NCBI GenBank assembly: GCA_051747265.1
Contig: JBNJFY010000010.1
Location: 62,001-126,000 of the forward strand
DNA: 64,000 nt
Reading direction: 5' to 3'
Origin: JBNJFY01 sp051747265
GTDB taxonomy: Bacteria; Bacteroidota; Rhodothermia; Balneolales; Balneolaceae
The notes below the pieces were generated by a model. The model did no database searches. It was not told where the DNA came from and worked only from the letters and a program-made list of their open reading frames with translations. Positions 10,559 to 18,091 of the stretch are shown here, piece by piece. How positions within the stretch are numbered: the first letter of the stretch is position 1; each line of letters starts with the position of its first letter. The translations under genes were made by a program, and so were the position numbers.

Positions 10559-10902
10559 GTTGAGGTTGCGCTTGGTCCCATCTAATGGTATGATTTCGCA
10601 TTCTCGGATTAAGGGAAAGACCTTCATCGATTGATGTTAATGGGGGATCCAAGTTGCTAACATAAACCAGTTTGCGAATCCATATGAGGACGAGGCAGTA
10701 GTCTCACCTTTCCAAAATCAACCACTTTGCCAAGATATTGATTTCACACTTAACGCCTATAGGGGTTGGAGTGAGGGCAGGCCATTCAGCTAGGAAAGCA
10801 TGTTTTGGTAATTTCAATCAGCATTCCATTTTATCATTCCGAGCGCAGCAAGGGAATATCCCACCCATTTGATAAAGTTACTTACTCTACAAAAGGAGAT
10901 CG

Positions 10903-10932
10903 ATGCGTACCAAACATAAAGACTCCGAATAA
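10903..10932 (+). other. Nine-codon micro-ORF with strong ribosome binding site
   Basis: ATG at 10903 is preceded by AAAAGGAGATCG, a near-ideal Shine-Dalgarno at good spacing. It reads MRTKHKDSE and stops with TAA. It could be a leader peptide, a decayed gene start, or chance. Confidence 0.2.
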
Positions 10933-11058
10933 CAATATATGGGCATTAAAGATCACTTAGGCACCTCTGTTATTAATTAGAGCTTAGAAAGAACTAATCA
11001 GGTGTAATCATCAGCTTAAAACGCCGTATAATCCTTTAATGGTTTAATAAGGATAGCT

Positions 11059-11093
11059 TTGGCAAGTTTATCACGAAATTTGGCAAGTTTCTT
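11059..11093 (+). promoter_or_regulatory. Direct repeat, probable AraC-type operator of the hybrid regulator
   Basis: Two half-sites reading CTTTGGCAAGTTT and ATTTGGCAAGTTT start (GGCAAGTTT) at 11061 and 11082, 21 bp apart, about 100 bp before the start codon of the regulator. The same motif with the same 21-bp spacing occurs at 34859 and 34880. Direct half-sites about two helical turns apart suit an AraC-family domain such as that at the C-terminus of the adjacent gene. Autoregulation is an inference. Confidence 0.55.
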
Positions 11094-11189
11094 TGTAGTA
11101 TAAGTAAGATTTTTACTTGCAAAATTGTAGGTAAGGGTATCTGAATATCATCTGTATACAGAAAATCAGTAAGAGATTACGATAACCCC

Positions 11190-14100
11190 GTGGAAAATAA
11201 CAAAAGACGGTTAAGTATTACGGCACATATTGTTTCATACGCATTATTCTTATTGATGGTGACTGTACCTGGATATGGTCAACAGGATAATGTTTGGTTT
11301 CGCAATCTGGGCTTGGAACAAGGCCTTCCCAATACCACCATTTTTGATCTGCATCAAGATGAACAAGGATTTATATGGACAACCACGCAGTCTGGAATTG
11401 TGAAATACGATGGTTACCAATTCAAGACCTATAAAATTCCACCTCAAGATGGGATCCCCTCCAGCAACCTTCCCGATGTCATCCTTGAGGATCCTAATGG
11501 CACGCTCTGGGTTGGATATCAAGACAATCATTACATCGCTCGCTACAATTCCCAAAGCGACACGTTCGACTATATCGACCTCAGTGAGCGTTTGGATATC
11601 AATGGGGAAATCCAACACACGCGATTATTGGGCATCGATGATCAACAGCAGCTGTGGGTAGCGTTGGTGTTACGGAATAGCCCCGATCAATCCATCCTGG
11701 TAAACGTGGATATTCGGGATCAATCCATCCAAACATTTACCGATGAGGAAGGGAATAGCAAGATTGGCGCGTCATACTTCGGACCTCGTTTTTTTGCCGG
11801 CAATGTGAATTATAATCCCTTTGTCGCTACATCAGATGGCGTTTGGATCGGTGCTAAGGATGGCCTGAATTTTATCAGTAATCAGGGAGAAGCGACTTCA
11901 TACACCCATGGCGAGAACGGCTTCCCGGGAACCAATGTGAATCACTTATTGGAAGTGGACAACCAACTATGGGTGGCCAGTGACCGTGGGTTAGTTGTTT
12001 TTGATAAAGAAAGTCAAACGTTTGCTACACTGGAGGGTTGGAAAGCCAATCAACCGGCCATGTATTTGTATAAGGACAATTCCGGCACGGTCTGGATAAC
12101 CGGATACCAGAACTCGTACCGATATAGCGATGGCAAGCTCACCGATTTGAACTCCCACCCGGATCTGCAAAACTGGGGCCATGTTTCCATGGCTCCGCAA
12201 TTGGAAACTGATCAAGAAATCTGGTTTGCCAATCGGCGACAGAAAAATGAGAACCAGAAGGCCACCACACGCGGTTTTACGATATTTGATAAATCCGAGG
12301 ACTCATTTGTCACCTATCGTTCCAATTTCGCCGACCTAGGGCTGCAAAGCGGAGCCAATATTTCGGGGATCATAGAAGGGAAGAGTGGATCGGTTTGGTT
12401 GAGCACCATGTTCACCGGACTGTATCAGTTTCCCCGCAATTTCAAAAAGTTTGAGGTATTATTTGATTCCGAACGGTTTGAGGAACTAGCCGGGGATTAT
12501 CGCTTCTTCAGTGCCGCGCAGTCACCCAACGGTCATGTTTTTGCCACGCTCAGTAATGGCAAGTTACTGGCCCGAAATGCATTTACCGGCGAGGAAAAAA
12601 TCATCAAAGAGTTTGAGGTGCTCTATTCGCACCGGCCCGGTGATCGGAATTTCATACCCACCGTCTATTTCGAAAAACCCGGGGTGATGTATGTACCCAC
12701 GGAGCGAAGCGGATTTAACCGGTTCACCTATGATCCGCAAACCCTGGAAATTAAAGACCATAAAATTTGGCTACCCGAAGAGATCAACGACGCTAGTGTG
12801 ATCAGTATGATTCATGATGATGCGGGGAACCTGTGGCTGGGTACGACCGATGGCATGGTCAAAGCGGATCTGGACAACGATACTTTTAGGGTGATTAACG
12901 CGGATCCAGCCGAAAGTTTTAGACGATATAATAATTTTGCCAGTGATTTTCTGAAGGATAGCAAAGGTCATATTTGGGTCTTTAATGTGCTGGCCGGTGG
13001 TATCAAGCGGCTGGATCCCGAAGAGGAATCGGTTGTTTTATTCAATAATCCCGATGATGATCTGCCCGAAGAGGCGATCCTGCCTATGGTGGATGATATG
13101 GTGGAGATGCAGAATGGTGAAATCTACGCCATAGCGGATCACATCTATAAGCTGAATGAAGATTCCTTACGCTTCGAGCGGTTTATGGAAAAACCGATTC
13201 CCAACATGGTGTCCATCGATGAAAATAAGGAGGGACATCTTATCGTAGCTACCTATGGGGAGGGAGTTTTTTGGGTAGATCCCCAGAACGGTGATATCGT
13301 TAAGCGCTTAACCGCGGAGCATGGGTTGGCGAATAGTGCTATTTCAGAGCACCGAATGGACACGAATGGCCATCTGTGGCTGTTAACTTCATTGGGATTG
13401 AGCAAATATGACCCAGCGCAAGAGTCGGTTACCAATTACTATGCGAACCATGGTCTTCCGGGTACCGAGTCTCAGATTAATTTCCGATTTTTTGGCAACG
13501 ACAGTACGTTTTTTCCTATTTGGCTTTCCAACAAAGGGCTTTCGGCCGTCCATGCCAATCAAATGGAGAGCAATCCCAATTCACCAGCACCGGTATTGGC
13601 CAGTATCACCGCTGATGAAGAGCCCGTGCCAATGACGGAGGATAACAGCATCACGCTATCGCCGGAGCAGCGTGAGGTGACCATCGCATTTAGCGCGCTT
13701 CAATTTGATGACCCCTCCAAAAACGAATATCGCTACTCCTTTGATGACGGCGATTGGTCCTCTTGGAGCCGCAAGAGAACGGTCCAGTTTGCCGGACTCG
13801 CTCCCGGAAGTTATCGCTTAGAAGTTCAGTCACGGAATCCCGATCTGGTTCCATCAGCCGATGTGGCCACACTCAGCCTTACCGTATTACCACCATGGTA
13901 TCAAACCGCGTGGGCATGGACATTGTTTGGTGTAACCATCTTAGGAGCATTGGGTTGGGGGGCTCGTCGTTATTCCGATTATCGCACCGATCAGGAGTAT
14001 CTGCGTTTGCAAGCCGAACAGAGTGAACGCCTCAAGAAAATTGACCAACTGAAGACCAATCTGCTACTCAATATTTCCCACGAACTGCGCACACCGCTGA

Positions 14101-15572
14101 CGCTGATGCTGGCACCCATTGACCAGCTTCGCCGACGCATGCAGACCAACGAACCAGAATTAAACCGTCCGCTGGAAATTGCCCGCCGTAACGGCAAGCG
14201 CATGCAGCAACTGGTGGAACAGGTGCTGGATCTGGCCCGCCTGGAGATGAAGGATGTGCAATTCGAGGTGCGTCCCGTGGAGATCAACGCCCACCTGCAG
14301 CGGCTGGTAGACTTTTTCGAATCGCTGGCCGAGTACAATGAGGTGGAGCTGCGCCTGGAACCGTTGGAAGAGGAGCAAACCCTGTGGGTGGATCCGGACA
14401 AATTTGAGAAAATAGTGATCAATCTGATCTCCAACGCTATTAAATTCACCGAACCCGGTGGGGAAGTGGTGGTTCGATTGGAAAAGGTGGATGGACAAAT
14501 TCGTCTTCAAGTACAAGACAACGGTCAGGGCATTGCTTCCGAACGGCTGGATCACATATTCGAACGCTTTGAGACTACTGCGGTCACCGATGCCCAAGGC
14601 GCCAAAGGACTGGGGGTGGGGCTGTCCATCACCAAGGAGTATGTAGATCTGCATCACGGTCAGATCGAGGTGGAAAGCCAGCCGGACGAAGGCACCACTT
14701 TTACCATAACATTGACACTGGGCAAAGAGCACTTTGACGAAGAGCATATCGGAACCGATCAGGTTGCGTCTGTCCCTGAGGAAATTAGTGAAGAAGAGGG
14801 TATTGCTGTTGAATCGCAGCCCCAGCGCTCCCTGCTGCACGGTGAGAAACCGCTGGTTCTGGTCATCGAGGACAACGAAGATCTACGCTCCTTCATGGTG
14901 GATATTTTGCGTGGGGACTACCGCGTGGAAACCGCTTGGGACGGCAAAGAAGGCGTCAAGCGCGCCCAGGTACTGCAGCCCGATCTGGTGATCACCGACA
15001 TCATGATGCCCGAGCTGGACGGCTTCGGTGTGATTGAGAAATTGCGGAGTCAGCATCGTTTCCAGCGACTGCCCATCGTGGTACTCTCCGCGCGGTCTGA
15101 GATGGAAGACCGCCTGAAGGGGTTTGAAATGGGGGTGAATGCTTATATCGGCAAGCCGTTTAATACCGACGAGCTGTTGGTACGCGTCCGCAACATGCTG
15201 GAACTCAAAGAAAAACGAGATGAAGCGGCCGCCGACAGCGCCTCCAGCAAGGAGCAGCTCAGCGAAGACGAGCAGACGCTGCAAGAGTTGATCAATTTCG
15301 TCAACGAAAACATCCAGGAAAGCACCATCAAAGTGGAGACGCTGGCCGAAGTGATCAATGTCAGCCGCAGCAGCTTGTACCGCTTGCTCAAAGCCAATAC
15401 CGGCTTTACGCCCGCTGAATTTGTGCGTGAGCTCAAGCTGCAAAAAGCCAGCGAACTGATCGAGAACAATTCCAAGCTGACTATCGCCGAACTGGCTGAT
15501 AAAGTGGGCTATTCCAACCCCACGTATTTTTCCCGCCTGTACAAAGAACGCTTTGGGAAACGGCCTAAATAG
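11190..15572 (+). CDS. Hybrid two-component system protein (propeller sensor, kinase, receiver, AraC output)
   Basis: A one-protein membrane signalling system of the HTCS type. From the GTG start: signal peptide (about 1-32, ending VPGYGQ), periplasmic two-component propeller repeats (about 35-800; WFRNLGLEQGLPNTTIFDL and many GLPG/WVGT motifs), Y_Y_Y domain (about 810-900), membrane helix (about 902-926), HisKA dimerisation helix with ISHELRTPLT and phospho-acceptor His964, HATPase with DNGQGIASE and GLGVGLSI, a receiver with Asp1270 in VITDIMMPELDG, and a C-terminal AraC HTH (about 1360-1460). All catalytic motifs are intact. There is no ATG near the start; GTG 11190 is chosen because it includes the whole signal peptide, although the Shine-Dalgarno is weak. 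In Bacteroides such proteins sense extracellular ligands and control surface proteins, and the position between two giant-protein units suggests the same here. It is followed by a REP-like element. Confidence 0.92.
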   Translation: MENNKRRLSITAHIVSYALFLLMVTVPGYGQQDNVWFRNLGLEQGLPNTTIFDLHQDEQGFIWTTTQSGIVKYDGYQFKTYKIPPQDGIPSSNLPDVILEDPNGTLWVGYQDNHYIARYNSQSDTFDYIDLSERLDINGEIQHTRLLGIDDQQQLWVALVLRNSPDQSILVNVDIRDQSIQTFTDEEGNSKIGASYFGPRFFAGNVNYNPFVATSDGVWIGAKDGLNFISNQGEATSYTHGENGFPGTNVNHLLEVDNQLWVASDRGLVVFDKESQTFATLEGWKANQPAMYLYKDNSGTVWITGYQNSYRYSDGKLTDLNSHPDLQNWGHVSMAPQLETDQEIWFANRRQKNENQKATTRGFTIFDKSEDSFVTYRSNFADLGLQSGANISGIIEGKSGSVWLSTMFTGLYQFPRNFKKFEVLFDSERFEELAGDYRFFSAAQSPNGHVFATLSNGKLLARNAFTGEEKIIKEFEVLYSHRPGDRNFIPTVYFEKPGVMYVPTERSGFNRFTYDPQTLEIKDHKIWLPEEINDASVISMIHDDAGNLWLGTTDGMVKADLDNDTFRVINADPAESFRRYNNFASDFLKDSKGHIWVFNVLAGGIKRLDPEEESVVLFNNPDDDLPEEAILPMVDDMVEMQNGEIYAIADHIYKLNEDSLRFERFMEKPIPNMVSIDENKEGHLIVATYGEGVFWVDPQNGDIVKRLTAEHGLANSAISEHRMDTNGHLWLLTSLGLSKYDPAQESVTNYYANHGLPGTESQINFRFFGNDSTFFPIWLSNKGLSAVHANQMESNPNSPAPVLASITADEEPVPMTEDNSITLSPEQREVTIAFSALQFDDPSKNEYRYSFDDGDWSSWSRKRTVQFAGLAPGSYRLEVQSRNPDLVPSADVATLSLTVLPPWYQTAWAWTLFGVTILGALGWGARRYSDYRTDQEYLRLQAEQSERLKKIDQLKTNLLLNISHELRTPLTLMLAPIDQLRRRMQTNEPELNRPLEIARRNGKRMQQLVEQVLDLARLEMKDVQFEVRPVEINAHLQRLVDFFESLAEYNEVELRLEPLEEEQTLWVDPDKFEKIVINLISNAIKFTEPGGEVVVRLEKVDGQIRLQVQDNGQGIASERLDHIFERFETTAVTDAQGAKGLGVGLSITKEYVDLHHGQIEVESQPDEGTTFTITLTLGKEHFDEEHIGTDQVASVPEEISEEEGIAVESQPQRSLLHGEKPLVLVIEDNEDLRSFMVDILRGDYRVETAWDGKEGVKRAQVLQPDLVITDIMMPELDGFGVIEKLRSQHRFQRLPIVVLSARSEMEDRLKGFEMGVNAYIGKPFNTDELLVRVRNMLELKEKRDEAAADSASSKEQLSEDEQTLQELINFVNENIQESTIKVETLAEVINVSRSSLYRLLKANTGFTPAEFVRELKLQKASELIENNSKLTIAELADKVGYSNPTYFSRLYKERFGKRPK

Positions 15573-15600
15573 ATTGGAATGGAGATCAAGTCCACACACC

Positions 15601-15673
15601 GTTCAACCCCTTCAGGGTTGTTAACTATTTAACGCCCCGCCGGGGCTATTCAAGTTGGATCCTTTCAGGATCC
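15601..15673 (+). repeat. REP-like three-hairpin element, copy 2
   Basis: GTTCAACCCC-TTCA-GGGTT, then CGCCCCGCCGGGGC, then GGATCC-TTTCA-GGATCC. It begins 28 bp after the stop of the hybrid regulator and starts the first 404-bp tandem unit. Confidence 0.9.
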
Positions 15674-15858
15674 GCCTAGTGCTGATTCGATCAGTAAACA
15701 TCACTCATTCGCTGGTTGAAGTTAAGGTAAATCAATCGGTATCGATGGCCACCTTAACTAAGGTTAATGGTCTTGAATTTCGACCCTTTCAGGTTCGTTT
15801 TACTCACCCTGAAAGGTCTTCTTTGGAGTATCGTAAAGCTGAAATTACCCTCTCACTT

Positions 15859-15968
15859 GGTTCAAATGTTACCTCCGAATTGCAACTCAATGGATTTCGA
15901 AAAGCAACATCTGTAGACAAACTCTTCACCATCCATTGCCCAACATTCGTTCGGACGTCACTTGGACC
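15859..15968 (+). repeat. Inverted-repeat-ended ~110-bp element, copy A
   Basis: It runs from GGTTCAAATGTTACCTCCGA to CGGACGTCACTTGGACC. The left end and the reverse complement of the right end match over about 20 bp with a small gap. It lies within the first 404-bp unit. Confidence 0.7.
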
Positions 15969-16004
15969 AAACTCACTTACTCAGGAAAATTAAGGTTCCA
16001 CACC

Positions 16005-16077
16005 GTTCAATCCCTTCAGGGTTGTTAACTATCTAACGCCCCTTCGGGGCTATTCATGTTGGATCCTTTCAGGATCC
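16005..16077 (+). repeat. REP-like three-hairpin element, copy 3
   Basis: Same architecture as copy 2; the first stem is AATCCCTTCAGGGTT and the middle stem CGCCCCTTCGGGGC. It starts the second 404-bp unit. Confidence 0.9.
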
Positions 16078-16262
16078 GCCTAGTGCTGATTCGATCAGTA
16101 AACATCACTCATTCGCTGGTTGAAGTTAAGGCAAATCAATCGGTATCGATGGCCACCTTAACTACGGTTAATGGTCTTGAATTTCGACCCTTTCAGGTTC
16201 GTTTTACTCACCCTGAAAGGTCTTCTTTGGAGTATCGTAAAGCTGAAATTACCCTCTCACTT

Positions 16263-16372
16263 GGTTCAAATGTTACCTCCGAATTGCAACTCAATGGATT
16301 TCGAAAAGCAACATCTGTAGACAAACTCTTCACCATCCATTGCCCAACATTCGTTCGGACGTCACTTGGACC
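16263..16372 (+). repeat. Inverted-repeat-ended ~110-bp element, copy B
   Basis: Copy of element A displaced by 404 bp, a product of the tandem duplication rather than an independent insertion. Confidence 0.7.
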
Positions 16373-16408
16373 AAACTCACTTACTCAGGAAAATTAAGGT
16401 TCCACACC

Positions 16409-16480
16409 GTTCAACCCCTTCAGGGTTGTTAACTTTTTAACGCCCCGCCGGGGCTATTCAAGTTGGATCCTTTCAGGATT
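16409..16480 (+). repeat. REP-like three-hairpin element, copy 4
   Basis: Complete first two stems; the last stem is damaged (GGATCC-TTTCA-GGATTC). Homology to the 404-bp unit ends here. Confidence 0.88.
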
Positions 16481-16618
16481 CGATTATTGCAACAACCGTA
16501 GCTTTTTTCGGCTATCTGCGCTAGTATTGACTTTAAGCACTTCTATGATTCCAATTACGACTCCTATTACGAGACCACTTGCGAAACCAATGCCGGTTCC
16601 TATCCCAACACCATTGCT

Positions 16619-16687
16619 GATCCCAAAGGGATCAAACATGAATAGCCCTGGAAGGGCGCAGTTATCCAACCCCGAATGGGGTTGAAC
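16619..16687 (-). repeat. REP-like three-hairpin element, copy 5
   Basis: Reversed orientation: GATCCCAAAGGGATC, AGCCCTGGAAGGGC, then AACCCCGAATGGGGTTGAAC. The stem sequences have changed on both sides so that pairing is kept, which indicates selection for structure. Confidence 0.85.
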
Positions 16688-16730
16688 ATCAGGGGGCATG
16701 TAGCAGCATTCCGTATCCTGCAACCGAACT

Positions 16731-16842
16731 GGTTCAAGTGTTAAGTCCGAACAACAGACCCCAATGATTATCTCAAAGCAACGTCTATTCAGCAATCTAT
16801 AATTCAACATGGTCCAACCTACGTTCGGTCGTCACTTGGACC
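16731..16842 (+). repeat. Inverted-repeat-ended ~110-bp element, copy C
   Basis: Ends GGTTCAAGTGTTAAGTCCGA and CGGTCGTCACTTGGACC. The interior resembles copy E (both hold a CAATG..AAAGCAA..TCTAT..CAGCAATC series) more than copies A and B. Confidence 0.65.
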
Positions 16843-16891
16843 ATGTACAGACATGGAAAATCAATTTTTTCTGCATCGCCAAACAGCCACC

Positions 16892-16960
16892 GTTCAACCC
16901 CTTCAGGGTTATTAACAAACGTCCCCGTTGGGCTGTTCAAGTTGGATCCTTTCAGGATCC
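16892..16960 (+). repeat. REP-like three-hairpin element, copy 6
   Basis: GTTCAACCCCTTCAGGGTT, GTCCCCGTTGGGC and GGATCC-TTTCA-GGATCC. It is followed by about 50 bp matching the start of the 404-bp unit, so it is a truncated relative of that unit. Confidence 0.85.
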
Positions 16961-17000
16961 GCCTAGTGCTAATTCGATCAGTAAACATCACTCATCCGCT

Positions 17001-17023
17001 GGTTGAAGTGCCTCACTTCAACC
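17001..17023. repeat. Perfect 10-bp inverted repeat
   Basis: GGTTGAAGTG-CCT-CACTTCAACC. It lies where the homology to the 404-bp unit ends. The arms resemble the termini of the ~110-bp elements (GGTTCAAGTG/CACTTGGACC), so it may be an internally deleted copy. Confidence 0.6.
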
Positions 17024-17428
17024 AATTGGGGCGGACGGTGCACACGTGTTACCAAAATCCATAGATTCAGCTCACTGTTCGTGCTCCCCGCCAATGACTC
17101 ATTTTCCAAGTTCATCCCTGCAACGTGTACAGACCGGGGAGCTGGACAATCCGCACAAGACGACTTTGATGAAGTCTACTGATGGAAAGGCGGATTGCTC
17201 TGAGGGGGCGGTCGATTGTAATTGCATAACGTTCGACCCCGCTGGGGTCGGGAGACTTTTCGGCCTTTTGGAGTTATAGTAATCTGACCGCTAACGCGGT
17301 CAAAAAAGCCGGGATTTGGGTACGTACCGGTTTTCGGTTTCTGTGCTCAAGTACATGTGGCGATTCCATTGCTGCGCTAAAAATGACAGTTGAGGCTATT
17401 CTTTCAGTTGGTAGCAATACCAATCCTG

Positions 17429-17496
17429 ACCCCGAAGGGCTCAAGCACGAATAGCTCGGAAAGGGCGAAAATATCCAACCCCGAATGGGGTTGAAC
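17429..17496 (-). repeat. REP-like three-hairpin element, copy 7
   Basis: Reversed: GACCCCGAAGGGCTC, AGCTCGGAAAGGGC (weakened) and AACCCCGAATGGGGTTGAAC. A solitary half element, GTTCGACCCCGCTGGGGTCG, lies at 17231-17250. Confidence 0.75.
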
Positions 17497-17544
17497 ATTA
17501 AAGATGTGATTTGTAGCAAGAAGAATATCTTGCAACTCACTACT

Positions 17545-17653
17545 GGTTCAAGTGTTACCTCCGAATGGCGATTTAGAGAAGACCCCAAGTAACATTAATG
17601 AATAAACTTGATGCACATCGTTTAACGATATTCATCCGAAAGTCACTTGTACC
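17545..17653 (+). repeat. Inverted-repeat-ended ~110-bp element, copy D
   Basis: Left end GGTTCAAGTGTTACCTCCGA is conserved with copy A; right end is CCGAAAGTCACTTGTACC. The interior is unlike the other copies. Confidence 0.6.
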
Positions 17654-17704
17654 ATCTACAGAATCACATGGCAAGGAAGTACTGCTTCACAAAATCCCTA
17701 CACT

Positions 17705-17815
17705 GGTTCAAGTGTCTAGTTCGAACTCCAAGGCAATGGCTACCTAAAAGCAAAGTCTATCCAGCAATCCATAACTCAACCAATAAACAACATGCTTTAG
17801 GACGTCACCTGGGCC
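17705..17815 (+). repeat. Inverted-repeat-ended ~110-bp element, copy E
   Basis: Ends GGTTCAAGTGTCTAGTTCGA and AGGACGTCACCTGGGCC. The interior is similar to copy C. Confidence 0.6.
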
Positions 17816-17956
17816 AAATTAGCTAACCCCAAATACCCCTTTCCTCGCTACGCCAAAATTTCAATGAAGAACACGATTCGTTCTATTTAAAACCCTTCCT
17901 ATAGATTGCTGAGGCCGATTTGGTACGATAGTGAACTCAAATTAGGAACGTTTCTG

Positions 17957-17983
17957 ACGGTTCTTGGGACACCTGTGAACCGT
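17957..17983 (+). other. Hairpin upstream of the second giant gene
   Basis: ACGGTTC and GAACCGT form a perfect 7-bp stem with a 13-nt loop, about 110 bp before the start codon. It could be part of a leader or an operator. No consensus promoter could be recognised. Confidence 0.3.
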
Positions 17984-18091
17984 TGGGCTACTAATATTAG
18001 AGCAGTTGGATCACCGGTCCGACTGGTTAGGTCTGTCTAAGTCAACAAGATCATCTACGCAAGCGAAGAGCCTCAAATTAAGATTCTTGAT

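Larger units (their letters stand above)
10435..11189. other. Intergenic region: REP-like element, single repeat relic, micro-ORF, regulator promoter
   Basis: This 755-bp gap holds a reversed REP-like element (10490-10558), a short motif CATTCCGAGCGCAGC at 10835, which resembles a dispersed intergenic repeat seen in other bacteria (from memory), a 9-codon ORF with a strong Shine-Dalgarno at 10903-10932, and direct repeats 11059-11090 in front of the hybrid regulator. No protein gene of normal size is supported. Confidence 0.6.
15601..16480 (+). repeat. 404-bp tandem duplication, two full units and a partial third
   Basis: Unit one is 15601-16004, unit two 16005-16408, and a third copy breaks off at about 16480 after the REP part. 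The offset is exactly 404 bp at every landmark checked (REP start, GGATCC hairpin, internal 110-bp element). The two full units differ at only a few positions, which indicates a recent duplication by recombination between REP copies. The start of a further diverged copy (after GGATCC, CCTAGTGCTAATTCGATCAG) is at 16960-17010. Confidence 0.9.
15573..18091. other. 2.5-kb noncoding repeat cluster
   Basis: No convincing gene is seen. The segment contains six full REP-like elements and one half element, a 404-bp tandem duplication with a partial third copy, five ~110-bp elements with terminal inverted repeats, a perfect 10-bp inverted repeat at 17001-17023 and a hairpin at 17957-17983 before the second giant gene. 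The open frames in it begin inside REP hairpins and lack ribosome binding sites. Confidence 0.75.

Noticed and set aside
10435..11189. tRNA or other structured RNA gene in the gap before the regulator
   Set aside because: No T-loop GGTTCGAATCC-like segment or cloverleaf pairing is visible; the hairpins there belong to the REP element.
15655..15993. 112-codon open frame in the first 404-bp unit (and its copy at 16056-16397)
   Set aside because: The frame starts inside a REP hairpin on a TTG, has no ribosome binding site, and contains the 110-bp inverted-repeat element; the copy is open only because it is a recent duplicate.
16484..16810. Minus-strand 108-codon frame with a glycine-rich, hydrophobic stretch
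   Set aside because: It spans a REP element and most of a 110-bp repeat; the hydrophobic part is a short low-complexity stretch and no ribosome binding site is present.
17046..17279. 77-codon open frame
   Set aside because: No ribosome binding site, unnatural composition, and it runs through a REP half element.
15601..17815. CRISPR array
   Set aside because: Repeats are palindromic REP and ~110-bp elements with irregular spacing and no unique spacers; no cas genes nearby.
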